From Pseudacidovorax sp. NFM-22 (GTDB lineage: Bacteria > Pseudomonadota > Gammaproteobacteria > Burkholderiales > Burkholderiaceae_C): 64,000 nt of DNA. The stretch spans positions 1,054,001 to 1,118,000 of the forward strand of contig NZ_JACBFY010000002.1 in the NCBI RefSeq assembly GCF_021401245.1. Direction: 5' to 3'. How positions within the stretch are numbered: the first letter of the stretch is position 1; every line of letters begins with the position of its first letter. The notes under the pieces were generated by a model. The model was not told the DNA's origin. It was given only the letters and a program-made list of their open reading frames with translations, and made no database searches. The position numbers and the translations under genes are program-made. Shown here piece by piece: positions 8,565 through 16,991 of this stretch.

Positions 8565-9503
8565 ATGACCGCTGCCTCCACCATCCCCGTCATCGACATC
8601 GCCGCCCTCGCCTCGCCCGACGCCGACGCGCGCCGCCGCGTGGCGGCCGAGGTGGGCGCCGCCTGCCGCGACATCGGCTTCTTCGCCATCACCGGCCACG
8701 GCGTGCCGGCCGAAGTGATCGACGGCGCCTTCGCCGCCAGCCGCGCGTTCTTTGCCCAGCCGGTGGCCGACAAGGCCGCGCTGGCCTATGCCACGCTCAG
8801 TCACAACCGTGGCTACGTGGGCATGGGCGTGGAGGCGCTGGACGAGAAGCGCGGCGCCGACCAGAAGGAGGCCTTCAACCTCATCTGGACCGACGAGGCC
8901 ACGCGCCCGCCCAATGCCTGGCCCGCCCTGCCCGGCTGGCGCGCGCCGGTGCAGGCCTACTTCGATGCGGTCTTCGCCGCCGCCACGCGGCTGCATGCGG
9001 CCTTCGCGCTGGACCTGGGCCTGCCCGAGGACTTCTTCGCCGACAAGATCGACCAGCCCCTGGCCACGCTGCGCCTGCTGCACTATCCCGCCGGCGCGGC
9101 GGCCGACGCCGGCGTGGGGGCCGGGGCCCACACCGACTACGGCAACGTCACCCTGCTGGCCACCGACGGTGTCTCGGGCCTGCAGGTGCAGGGCCGTGCC
9201 CGCGACGAATGGATCGACGTGCCGCCGCTGCCCGGCGCCTTCGTCTGCAACATCGGCGACTGCCTGATGCGCTGGACCAACGACGTCTACCTGTCGACGC
9301 CCCACCGGGTCGTACGGCCGGCGGCCGAGCGCTACTCGATCGCCTTCTTCCTCGACCCCAACCCCGATGCGCTGGTCAGCGCCATCCCCAGCTGCGTGCC
9401 GCCGGGCGAGACGCCGCGGCATGCGCCCGTCACGACGCAGGCCTACCTGCAGGCCCGTTTCGCGGCCACCTACGGTGCTGCCGCGACCGTGCCGGCGGCT
9501 TGA
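8565..9503 (+). CDS. Isopenicillin N synthase-like 2-oxoglutarate/Fe(II) oxygenase
   Basis: A protein of 312 residues with the DIOX N-terminal domain (IPVIDIAALASPD..., GFFAITGHGVPAEVID) and a C-terminal jelly roll. The iron triad is visible as H189 and D191 in HTDYGNVT and H247 in STPHRVV, with an R-x-S motif (ERYSIAF) for the 2-oxoglutarate or carboxylate. An upstream GTG at 8508 is in frame, but the ATG at 8565 gives the normal N-terminus. Bacterial members oxidise small metabolites, often purines or aromatic compounds; the substrate here is unknown. It lies downstream of the GntR gene. Confidence 0.87.
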   Translation: MTAASTIPVIDIAALASPDADARRRVAAEVGAACRDIGFFAITGHGVPAEVIDGAFAASRAFFAQPVADKAALAYATLSHNRGYVGMGVEALDEKRGADQKEAFNLIWTDEATRPPNAWPALPGWRAPVQAYFDAVFAAATRLHAAFALDLGLPEDFFADKIDQPLATLRLLHYPAGAAADAGVGAGAHTDYGNVTLLATDGVSGLQVQGRARDEWIDVPPLPGAFVCNIGDCLMRWTNDVYLSTPHRVVRPAAERYSIAFFLDPNPDALVSAIPSCVPPGETPRHAPVTTQAYLQARFAATYGAAATVPAA

Positions 9504-9668
9504 CAGGCGCATGCGTCGGCTGCCGCCGGGCCGCAGCGGCGCGGCCTGGCTCCAGCCCCTCCCGCGGGGGCTGACGCTGCCGAGCGCAGCGGCGCGGGCC
9601 GCGGCCGGCCACCGCGGCCGGCCGGCACGCGGCATGATGCGGCACCTTCTTCGACACGGTCCCCTGTC

Positions 9669-11066
9669 ATGACGCCTGCGCTCCACGCCCTGTTCGACGC
9701 CCAGCACGCCGCGAGCCGCGCCCAGCCGGAGGCGGCGCTCCCGCTGCGCCGCGATCGCCTGCTACGGATGCGCGGCCTGCTCCAGCAGCATGGCGCGGCG
9801 CTCGCCCAGGCGGTGCAGGCCGACTTCGGCGTGCGTTCCGCTCCACTGACCGAGATCGCCGACATGCTGCTGCTGCGCGAGGGCGTGGCCGACGCGCTGC
9901 GGCACCTGCGCGCCTGGTCCCGCCCGCGGCGGGTGCGCACGCCGCTCACGCTGCAGCCGGCACGCGCCTGGATCCAGCGCCAGCCGCTGGGCGTGGTGGG
10001 CGTGCTCTCGCCCTGGAACTATCCCCTGCTGCTTTCGCTGGGCCCGGCCGCCTCGGCGCTGGCAGCGGGCAACCGGGTGATGCTCAAGCCCAGCGAGCGC
10101 ACGCCGCGCACCTCGGCGCTCACGGCCGAGCTGGTGGCGCGCCACTTCGAGGCCGACGAGTTCTGCGTCATCAACGGCGACGCCGCGCTGGCGGCGGAAT
10201 TCGCCGGACTGCCCTTCGACCATCTCTTCTTCACCGGCTCCACCGCCGTGGGCCGCCACGTGGCCGCGGCGGCGGCGGCCAACCTCACGCCCACCACGCT
10301 GGAGCTGGGTGGCAAGTCGCCCTGCGTCATCGACCCGTCCTGCCGCATCGACGAGGCGGCGGCACGCATCGCCCACGGCAAGCTGCTCAACGCGGGGCAG
10401 ACCTGCATCGCGCCCGACTACCTGCTCGCGCCGGCAGCGATGCACACGGCGCTGGCGGACGCGCTCGAGCGGGCCGTGCAGCGCATGTTCCCGGCCGTGG
10501 GCGGCAATCCCGACTACACGGCGCTGATCGATGCCCGCCATGCCGAGCGGCTGGAACGCCTGGTGGCCGAGGCCGTTGCGCGCGGCGCCCGCGTGCGGGT
10601 GCTGGGCACCGACGGCGTCGACGCGCGGCAGATGGCGCTGCGCCTGGTGCTGGGCGTCACGCCCGACATGGCTCTGATGCAGGAAGAGATCTTCGGGCCG
10701 GTGCTGCCCCTGCTGGCCTGCGAGGACGCCCCGCAGGCGGTGCGCTTCATCAACGACCGTCCGCGGCCCCTGGCGCTGTACTGGTTCGGCGAGGACCGCG
10801 CGGCGCGCGATGTGTTGTTGCAGCAGACCACCAGCGGCGGCGTGACCGTCAATGACACGCTGGTGCACATTGCCCATCCCCGTCTTCCCTTCGGCGGCGT
10901 GGGCGACAGCGGCTGGGGTGCCTCGCATGGCGAGGCCGGCTTCCTGCGCTTCACGCACGAGAAGGCGGTGCTGGCGCAGTCGCGCTGGTCGCTGGGCGGT
11001 CTGCTGCATCCGCCCTACGGGCCGCGCACCGAGCGGCTGCTGGCCGCGATGCGCCGGCGCGGCTGA
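9669..11066 (+). CDS. Aldehyde dehydrogenase (ALDH3/coniferyl aldehyde dehydrogenase type)
   Basis: A protein of 465 residues of the aldehyde dehydrogenase superfamily. The catalytic Cys is C246 in NAGQTCIAPDY and the general base is E212 in TLELGGKSP; GQTCIAPDY and the short N-terminus are typical of class 3 enzymes such as CalB. It oxidises aldehydes to acids with NAD(P). A 165-base GC-rich gap with several small hairpins separates it from the oxygenase, so an operon is possible but not shown. The oxygenase could supply the aldehyde; that is only inference. Confidence 0.88.
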   Translation: MTPALHALFDAQHAASRAQPEAALPLRRDRLLRMRGLLQQHGAALAQAVQADFGVRSAPLTEIADMLLLREGVADALRHLRAWSRPRRVRTPLTLQPARAWIQRQPLGVVGVLSPWNYPLLLSLGPAASALAAGNRVMLKPSERTPRTSALTAELVARHFEADEFCVINGDAALAAEFAGLPFDHLFFTGSTAVGRHVAAAAAANLTPTTLELGGKSPCVIDPSCRIDEAAARIAHGKLLNAGQTCIAPDYLLAPAAMHTALADALERAVQRMFPAVGGNPDYTALIDARHAERLERLVAEAVARGARVRVLGTDGVDARQMALRLVLGVTPDMALMQEEIFGPVLPLLACEDAPQAVRFINDRPRPLALYWFGEDRAARDVLLQQTTSGGVTVNDTLVHIAHPRLPFGGVGDSGWGASHGEAGFLRFTHEKAVLAQSRWSLGGLLHPPYGPRTERLLAAMRRRG

Positions 11067-11133
11067 CGCCGGCCCGGACGCCAGCCAGGACGCCGGCCGG
11101 CGTTTCACTGCAGCTTTTGGAGCCCCGGGGGCC

Positions 11134-11157
11134 GTTCAGGCTGAGCCTGTCGAAGCC
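11134..11157. repeat. REP-like element with CTGAGCCTGTCGAAG core
   Basis: This copy reads GTTCAGGCTGAGCCTGTCG and continues AAGCC. Near-identical cores occur at 24829-24854 and 39081-39124 and a diverged one at 14090-14114, all between genes. The element is a short dispersed extragenic repeat common in Burkholderiales and other GC-rich genomes. Confidence 0.8.
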
Positions 11158-11195
11158 CGCTCCAAAGGCGCCTTCGCCCGACCCTCGACGCCCTG

Positions 11196-11241
11196 GGGAT
11201 GCGCTTCACCAATCGGCGCGCGCATCCGTGAAGCGCATCCC
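11196..11241. terminator. Perfect 14-base inverted repeat between convergent genes
   Basis: Arms at 11196-11209 (GGGATGCGCTTCAC) and 11228-11241 are exact reverse complements around an 18-base loop. The right arm touches the TAG stop of the flavin reductase, and the aldehyde dehydrogenase converges from the left. There is no T-tract, so it is a terminator-like or RNA-stabilising hairpin that could serve both strands rather than a classical intrinsic terminator. Confidence 0.5.
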
Positions 11242-11750
11242 TAGAGCGGATGTTCGGTATAGAAGCGCCCGCCGTGGAACAGCAGCGGCGCCACACCGGC
11301 CCGGTGGGCGCAGCGCTCCACCTCGCCCACGAAGATGACGTGGTCGCCCTCTTCATAACGGCTGCGGTTGAAGCATTCGAAGCTGGCCACGCAGCCCTCC
11401 AGCACGGGCGCGCCGGCCACGCCCGGTGCCCAGTCCACGCCCTCCCAGCGGTCCACCCCGCGTGCGGCGAAGCGCTCGGCCAGCGCCTTCTGGCTGGCGG
11501 CCAGGATGTTGACCGCGTAGTGCGAGCCCGCGCTGAGGTCGGGCATCGAACCCGCGCTGCGCGCCAGGCTCCACAGCACCAGCGGCGGCGTCAGCGACAC
11601 CGAGTTGAAGGAGTTGGCCGTGAAGCCCACCAGCCGTCCATCCGCGGCCCGCGCCGTGATGATGGTCACGCCGGTGGCGAACATGCCCAGGGCGGCGCGG
11701 AACTCGGCGGCGGAAAAGTCGGGCGCTTGGGCCTGGAGGGGTGCGGTCAC
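11241..11750 (-). CDS. Flavin reductase family protein
   Basis: A protein of 169 residues with the split-barrel FMN-binding fold of flavin reductases: FRAALGMFATGVTIITA, GFTANSFNSVSLTPPLVLWSL, YAVNILA and a C-terminal GDHVIFVGEV block are all typical of HpaC/DszD-like proteins. Such enzymes supply reduced flavin to two-component monooxygenases. No ATG occurs at the right place; a GTG at 11750 is the likely start, since the open frame upstream overlaps the next gene. No partner monooxygenase is adjacent. Confidence 0.85.
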   Translation of the reverse strand: MTAPLQAQAPDFSAAEFRAALGMFATGVTIITARAADGRLVGFTANSFNSVSLTPPLVLWSLARSAGSMPDLSAGSHYAVNILAASQKALAERFAARGVDRWEGVDWAPGVAGAPVLEGCVASFECFNRSRYEEGDHVIFVGEVERCAHRAGVAPLLFHGGRFYTEHPL

Positions 11751-11842
11751 GGAAGAGGGCCTGGTGGCGGGAGGCGGTCGGCCGGCATTGTCCCGCAGGC
11801 CGCTTGCCGGGGGCGGTGACAGGGTCGGGCAGGCCCGGCGCC

Positions 11843-13072
11843 TCACCCGAAGAACCAGTAGCAGACGGCGACCGCGGCGCCGACACCGGCCAACTCGGCC
11901 AGCAACGCGCAGCCCACCGCGTGCCGCGCCCGCTGGATGCCCACCGCCCCGAAGTACACCGCCAGCACGTAGAAGGTCGTCTCGGTGCTGCCCTGGATGG
12001 TGGCGGCCACCAGGGCGGGGAAGCTGTCCACGCCGTGGGTCTTCATGGTCTCGATCAGCAGCGCCCGCGCCGCACTGCCCGAGAAGGGCTTGACCAGCGC
12101 GGTCGGCAGCGCATCGACGAAGCGCGTGTCCCAGCCCGTCTGCGCCACGCACCAGCGGATGCCGTCCAGCAGCAGGTCCAGCGCGCCCGAGGCCCGCAGC
12201 AGGCCGATGGCGCAGAGCATGGCCACCAGGTAGGGCAGCAGGCCCTTGGCCACGTCGAAGCCTTCATTGGCGCCCTCGACGAAGCGGTCGTACACCGCCA
12301 CCCGCCTGAGCGCACCGACCACGAGGAAGGCGATGACGACGCCGAACAGCACCAGGTTGCCCGTCAGCGACGAGAGCTGCGCCAGCGCCTGCGCCGACAG
12401 CGTGGCCAGCAGCGCCATGAAGCCCGCCAGCAGCGCCGCGCCGGGCAGCAGGTAGGCCAGCACCACCGGGTCCCACAGCTTCAGGCGCTGCACCAGCGCC
12501 ACCGACAACAGCCCCACCAGCGTCGACGCGCTGGTCGCCAGCAGGATGGGCAGGAAGACCAGCGTCGGATCGGCCGCGCCCTGCTGCGCGCGGTACATGA
12601 AGATGGTCACCGGCAGCAGCGTGAGCGAGGACGCGTTGAGCACCAGGAACAGGATCTGCGCGTTGCTGGCCGTGTCGGGCCGTGGGTTGAGCGTCTGCAG
12701 CTCGCGCATGGCCTTCAGGCCGATGGGCGTGGCCGCGTTGTCCAGGCCCAGCGCATTGGCGGCGAAGTTCATGGTGATGAGGCCCAGCGCCGGATGGCCC
12801 GCCGGCACCTCGGGCATCAGCCGCCGGAACAGCGGTCCCAGCGCCCGCGCCAGCAGCGCCACCAGGCCGGCCGCCTCGGCGATGCGCAGAAAGCCCAGCC
12901 ACAGCGTGAGCGTGCCGAAGAGCAGCAGCATGATCTCCACCGACAGCCTGGCCATGGCGAACAGCGCCTCGACCATGGCGGCGAAGACCGTCGCGTCGCC
13001 ACCCACCAGCCAGCGCGAAAAGCCCGCCACGGCGGCGACGAGGAAGAAGGACAGCCACAGGCCGTTGAGCAT
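11843..13072 (-). CDS. Nucleoside recognition domain protein, SpmA-SpmB fusion
   Basis: A protein of 409 residues of which nearly all is hydrophobic. The first half contains the SpmA-like block NFAANALGLDNAATPIGLKAM (about residues 98-118) and the second half the SpmB-like block with PLPTALVKPFSGSAAR-type sequence and GSTETTFYVLAVYFGAVG. In Bacillus these are separate spore maturation proteins; in non-sporulating proteobacteria a fused form is common and its role is unknown, perhaps small-molecule transport across the inner membrane. It stands alone between the flavin reductase and a crotonase gene. Confidence 0.88.
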   Translation of the reverse strand: MLNGLWLSFFLVAAVAGFSRWLVGGDATVFAAMVEALFAMARLSVEIMLLLFGTLTLWLGFLRIAEAAGLVALLARALGPLFRRLMPEVPAGHPALGLITMNFAANALGLDNAATPIGLKAMRELQTLNPRPDTASNAQILFLVLNASSLTLLPVTIFMYRAQQGAADPTLVFLPILLATSASTLVGLLSVALVQRLKLWDPVVLAYLLPGAALLAGFMALLATLSAQALAQLSSLTGNLVLFGVVIAFLVVGALRRVAVYDRFVEGANEGFDVAKGLLPYLVAMLCAIGLLRASGALDLLLDGIRWCVAQTGWDTRFVDALPTALVKPFSGSAARALLIETMKTHGVDSFPALVAATIQGSTETTFYVLAVYFGAVGIQRARHAVGCALLAELAGVGAAVAVCYWFFG

Positions 13073-13186
13073 GGGTGGGAGGCGCGCCGGGGGCGGAGGA
13101 TAGGCAGGAGCGGGGCATCATAGGAGGCGCCTTGGCCTCTGGGCCTCTGGGCCTATGACGCAGCGGCCCTCGGCGCTGCGCCAGGC

Positions 13187-14014
13187 TCAGGCCGGGTCGC
13201 TGGCCGGCGGCGCCTCGCCGAAGCGCCCGTGCCGCCCCGCCCCCGCCGCAAAGCGCGCAGCGCCCGCCTCACCTTCGGCAAAGAACACCGGCACGCCGTT
13301 CGCGCCCTCCTGCCGCAGTGCCTCGTCCAGCGGCAGGTCCCACTGCGCATAGGCGGAGCGGCGGTCGGCCCGCATGCATTGCTGGGGAAAGGCCGCCAGC
13401 TCGCGCGCCCAGGCCTGGGCGGCGGTGAGGGCGCTGCCGCGCGGCACGACGCGGTTGACCAGGCCCATGGCCAGCGCCTCGTCGGCAGGCACGGGCCGGC
13501 CGCTGAGGATCAGGTCCATCGCCCGGCCCATGCCGATCAGGCGCGGCAGCCGCACGGTGCCGCCGTCGATCAGCGGCACGCCCCAGCGGCGGCAGAAGAC
13601 GCCCATCACGGCGTCGTCGGCGGCCACGCGCAGGTCGGCCAGCAGGGCCAGCTCCAGCCCGCCGGCCACGGCATAGCCCTCGATGGCGGCGATCAGCGGC
13701 TTGGCCAGCGCCATGCGCGTCGGGCCCATGGGGCCGGGGCCCTCCCCGCGGGCATCCAGCGCATTGCGCGCTTCGGGGTCGGTGGCGGCCGCCAGGTCGG
13801 CGCCGGCGCAGAAGTGGCCGCCCGCGCCGGTGAGCACCGCCACGCGCAGCGCGTCGTCGGCCTCGAAGCGTTCGAAGGCATGTCGCAGCGCTTCGGCGGT
13901 GGCGCCGTCGACCGCGTTGCGCTTGTGCGGGCGGTCGAGGGTGATGGTGCAGACGGGGCCGTCGGCGGCGTAGTGCACGCTGGCTGGCGGCGGGGATGAC
14001 GAGCGATCGGTCAT
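13187..14014 (-). CDS. Enoyl-CoA hydratase/isomerase family protein (crotonase fold)
   Basis: A protein of 275 residues with the crotonase core: HFCAGADLAA forms the oxyanion pocket and GGLELALLADLRV carries the first catalytic Glu (E121). The second Glu expected 20 residues later is a Cys (C141, in VFCRRWGVP), so simple hydration of enoyl-CoA is doubtful and an altered reaction is likely. The ATG at 14014 is chosen; the frame runs further upstream without support. It is transcribed in the same direction as, and just downstream of, the LuxR-type regulator. Confidence 0.85.
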   Translation of the reverse strand: MTDRSSSPPPASVHYAADGPVCTITLDRPHKRNAVDGATAEALRHAFERFEADDALRVAVLTGAGGHFCAGADLAAATDPEARNALDARGEGPGPMGPTRMALAKPLIAAIEGYAVAGGLELALLADLRVAADDAVMGVFCRRWGVPLIDGGTVRLPRLIGMGRAMDLILSGRPVPADEALAMGLVNRVVPRGSALTAAQAWARELAAFPQQCMRADRRSAYAQWDLPLDEALRQEGANGVPVFFAEGEAGAARFAAGAGRHGRFGEAPPASDPA

Positions 14015-14089
14015 GGGCAGGACTCCTGTTCGAAAAGGACCGCGGCCGGCGCCGTGCTGATGGTGGCACCCGGCAAGAAGACTTGTTCC

Positions 14090-14114
14090 GTTCGCCCTGA
14101 GCCCGTCGAAGGGC
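14090..14114. repeat. Diverged REP-like element
   Basis: GTTCGCCCTGAGCCCGTCG followed by AAGGGC between the crotonase and the LuxR-type gene. It shares the CTGAGCC-GTCGAAG framework of the copies at 11134, 24829 and 39081, and GCCCT/AGGGC ends form a short stem. Confidence 0.65.
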
Positions 14115-14170
14115 AGAGCGGCGCGCCTGCCATGCGTTCGCATTCCCATGAGCGCGTCCTCGGCGACGCC

Positions 14171-16843
14171 CTACCGCACCACCCCCGCCTGCCGCGCCAG
14201 CGCCACGGCCTGCGTGCGGCTGCGGGCGCCGAGCTTGAGGTTGATGTTGCGCAGGTGCGTGCGCACGGTGCTGTCCGAGACGAACAGTTTCTCGGCCATG
14301 GCCGCGTTGGAGTAGCCGGCGGCCAGCAGCTCCAGCACGCGGATCTCCTTGCGGGTCAGCGGCTCGGCCAGCGGTGCGGGCGGGGCGTCGCCGGCGGCGG
14401 ACTCGTCCTCGTGCACCTCGCCGAAGGCGGCGGCCAGGCGCGCCACATGGTCGGCATAGATGGGCCCGGCCTCGTCCAGCCGGGCACGGTCGGCCTGCAG
14501 GGCGCGCAGCAGCGGCGCCAAGGCAGGTCCCTCGTCCAGCAGCAGCCGCACGAAACCTTCGCGCGCCGTCTCGGCCAGCACGACGGCCAGCACCGCCTGC
14601 GCCTCCGCCGCGGCACCTGCGCGCGCCTGGGCCAGCGCCAGCAGCACGCGCAGCTTGAGCGCCCGGTGCCGCCGGGCCAGCGTGTCGGCCTCGGCGATGG
14701 CGGGGGCCAGCGCCTGCCGCACGGCCTCGGCGTCGCCGAAGCGCAGCTGCCAGCGCCAGCGGCCGATGGCGATGTCGTCCACCGGGTGGGCCGGCAGGTT
14801 GAGGCGGCGCACGCGGTCCCACACGGCGGCATCGTCGGCGCGCTCCAGCATGTCGGCAGCGGCATCGCGGTTGCCCTGCAGCATCAGCAGGCGCGCATGC
14901 TCCAGCTTGGCGCTGGCCACCACGCGCGGCAGCTGGCGGTCGTGGCCCAGGTATTCCAGCTCGGTCAGCAGCTGGAAGGCGCTGTCCACGTCGCCCTGCA
15001 GGAAGGCGATGCGCGCGCGCATGCGGTAGGCCGCGATCACGTGGTCGGGCAGCCCGACGTCGCGGGCCAGCGGCAGGTACACGCTCAGCAGGTGCTCGGC
15101 GCCGGCCAGGTCGTCGCCTTCGTACAGCACGCCGGCATGCAGCACGCCGGCCCAGGCATTGCCCTGCGTGGGGTTGTACGAGGCGCTGCGCGGCGTGGCG
15201 GACAGGGCCACGCGAAAGCGCGCGGCGGCCTGGCGCAGCCGGCCCTCGGCCAGGTCGAGCACGCCTTCCATGGCCTCGGTGTACATGCGGTTGAAGATGC
15301 TGCCGGCCTGGCTGCGGCGCGCGGCGTCGAGCAGGCGATGGGCCTCGTGCTGCTCGCCCATCACCGAAACGATGTAGGCCATGGCATTGGCCAGCGCGCT
15401 GTCGGCGAAGGCGCGGCAGGTGGGCAGCCGCCGCAGGTTGGCATGGCCGACGGGGTAGGCGTCCTCGGGATGGTCCATCATGGCCAGCAGCAGCGGCTGC
15501 AGGCCGTTGACGTGGGCGCGCACGGCGGCGTCCTCGCTGGTCTCGCAGCCGCTGGCCTGCAGCCGCTGCAGCGCCTGCCAGGGTCCGCGGGTGAAGCATT
15601 CGGCCCAGGTGGCCACCATCTGCAGCAGCGGCTGGCCGGCCAGCTGCTCGGGCGGCAGCGCGGCGAACCAGCGGTCGAGCAGGCGCATGCGGCCTTCCTC
15701 CAGAAAGCGCTCGGCATGGCGCGCGAGCAGGGCCAGCGCATGCGGATGGTCCCCGCCATCGATGGCATGGTCGATGGCGGGCACCGGCCGGCCCTGGGCC
15801 TCGTACCAGCCCGAGGCCGCCAGGTGCAGCCGTGCCACGTCGCCGGGCCGCTCGCGCGCCAGCTGGCCGCGCAGGAAGTCGGCGAACAGGCTGTGGTAGC
15901 GGTAGCTGCGGGCATCGCTGGCCAGCGGCGCCAGGAAGAGATGGCCGGCCTCCAGCTGCGCCAGCAGCGCCGCGCAGTCGGCCCGCGGCGCCACGGCGGC
16001 GCAGACCTGCGCGTCGAGCACGCGCAGCACGCTGGTGCGCAGCAGGAAGTCGCGCACCTCCTCGCTCTGCTGGGCGAGCACGTCCTCGGCCAGGTAATCG
16101 GCCACGGCGCGGTCGGAGCCCGAGAAGCGCTCGACGAAGTCGCTGCCCGCGGCGCCATGCCGTTGCAGTGCCAGCGAGGCCAGCCACAGCGCGCCGGCCC
16201 AGCCCTCGGTCTTGGCCAGCAGGCGCTCCAGCGTGTCGCGCGGCAGGGCTTCGCCACGCAGGCGGAAGAACTCCTCCGCCTCGGCGGCCGAAAAGCGCAG
16301 CAGGGCGGCATCGATCTCCAGCAACTGGCCGCGGGCCCGCAGCCGGCCCAGGCCCAGGTCGGGCAAGCTGCGCGAGCCGATCACCAACTGGCCCTGGCGC
16401 GGCAGGCCGTCGAGCAGCTGCCGCACCAGCCCGATGACGGCAGGCGACTGCAGCACCTCGAAGTCGTCGAGAAAGAGCGCGAAGGGCAGTGCGTCATGAC
16501 CCAGGGCCGCGATCGGGTCACCCAGGCCGCTGCCCGGGGCGGGCTCGATGCCCAGCGCCTGCACCGCCGCGCCCAGGCCCTGCAGGAAACGCGGCACGTC
16601 GTTGTCTGCGCTATCCAGGGTGAGCCAGGCGGTGGCGATGCCCTCGGCCTCGAAGCGGTCCCGCATCTGGCGCATCGCCGTGGTCTTGCCGAAACCGGCC
16701 GGCGCGCGCACCAGCAGCAGCCGCGCGCGGGCCGCCTCGTGCACCTGCCGCGCGATGGCTTGCCGCAGCACCTGCGCCGCGGGTGGCGCGGGCGGGCTGA
16801 GCTTGGCGGGCTGGACGGGCACGGAAGGCGACGGGGCGGACAT
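14171..16843 (-). CDS. LuxR-family regulator of the MalT/LAL type
   Basis: A protein of 890 residues. An N-terminal STAND ATPase domain carries the Walker A motif APAGFGKTT (K53), the middle is a long helical repeat region, and the last 65 residues form a LuxR helix-turn-helix (LTRKEIRVLELLAAGYSNAAMAEKLFVSDSTVRTHL). MalT-type proteins are ATP-dependent activators that bind an inducer in the central region. It is divergent from the FadB-like gene across a 148-base gap holding one of four TCGTC-N6-GACGA sites, and is the best candidate activator of the acyl-CoA locus. The ATG at 16843 avoids overlap with that gene. Confidence 0.9.
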   Translation of the reverse strand: MSAPSPSVPVQPAKLSPPAPPAAQVLRQAIARQVHEAARARLLLVRAPAGFGKTTAMRQMRDRFEAEGIATAWLTLDSADNDVPRFLQGLGAAVQALGIEPAPGSGLGDPIAALGHDALPFALFLDDFEVLQSPAVIGLVRQLLDGLPRQGQLVIGSRSLPDLGLGRLRARGQLLEIDAALLRFSAAEAEEFFRLRGEALPRDTLERLLAKTEGWAGALWLASLALQRHGAAGSDFVERFSGSDRAVADYLAEDVLAQQSEEVRDFLLRTSVLRVLDAQVCAAVAPRADCAALLAQLEAGHLFLAPLASDARSYRYHSLFADFLRGQLARERPGDVARLHLAASGWYEAQGRPVPAIDHAIDGGDHPHALALLARHAERFLEEGRMRLLDRWFAALPPEQLAGQPLLQMVATWAECFTRGPWQALQRLQASGCETSEDAAVRAHVNGLQPLLLAMMDHPEDAYPVGHANLRRLPTCRAFADSALANAMAYIVSVMGEQHEAHRLLDAARRSQAGSIFNRMYTEAMEGVLDLAEGRLRQAAARFRVALSATPRSASYNPTQGNAWAGVLHAGVLYEGDDLAGAEHLLSVYLPLARDVGLPDHVIAAYRMRARIAFLQGDVDSAFQLLTELEYLGHDRQLPRVVASAKLEHARLLMLQGNRDAAADMLERADDAAVWDRVRRLNLPAHPVDDIAIGRWRWQLRFGDAEAVRQALAPAIAEADTLARRHRALKLRVLLALAQARAGAAAEAQAVLAVVLAETAREGFVRLLLDEGPALAPLLRALQADRARLDEAGPIYADHVARLAAAFGEVHEDESAAGDAPPAPLAEPLTRKEIRVLELLAAGYSNAAMAEKLFVSDSTVRTHLRNINLKLGARSRTQAVALARQAGVVR

Positions 16844-16905
16844 GGGACGAGGCGGCGCGCGTGGCGCGGAGTGACAAGGGGCCGCGCGGTGGCGGCCGGC
16901 CACTT

Positions 16906-16950
16906 TCGTCGGTTTGGACGATGGCCGCAAGAAGGGGCGATTCCTAGACT
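16906..16950 (+). promoter_or_regulatory. Candidate activator site and promoter of the FadB-like gene (site 1 of 4)
   Basis: A dyad TCGTC-GGTTTG-GACGA spans 16906-16921, preceded by CACTT. GCGATTCCTA follows at 16937-16946 and a -10-like TAGACT at 16945-16950. The dyad centre would be about 43 bases upstream of the start of transcription, the classical class II position for LuxR-type activators. It also lies in front of the divergent regulator gene. Confidence 0.65.
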
Positions 16951-16991
16951 GCCCCCGGCTTTCAGGCCCGAGACACCCAGGAGACAACACC

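Noticed and set aside
11751-12151. N-terminal extension of the flavin reductase frame to 12152
   Set aside because: The extension overlaps the SpmA-SpmB gene, carries no flavin reductase features, and the domain begins directly after the GTG at 11750.
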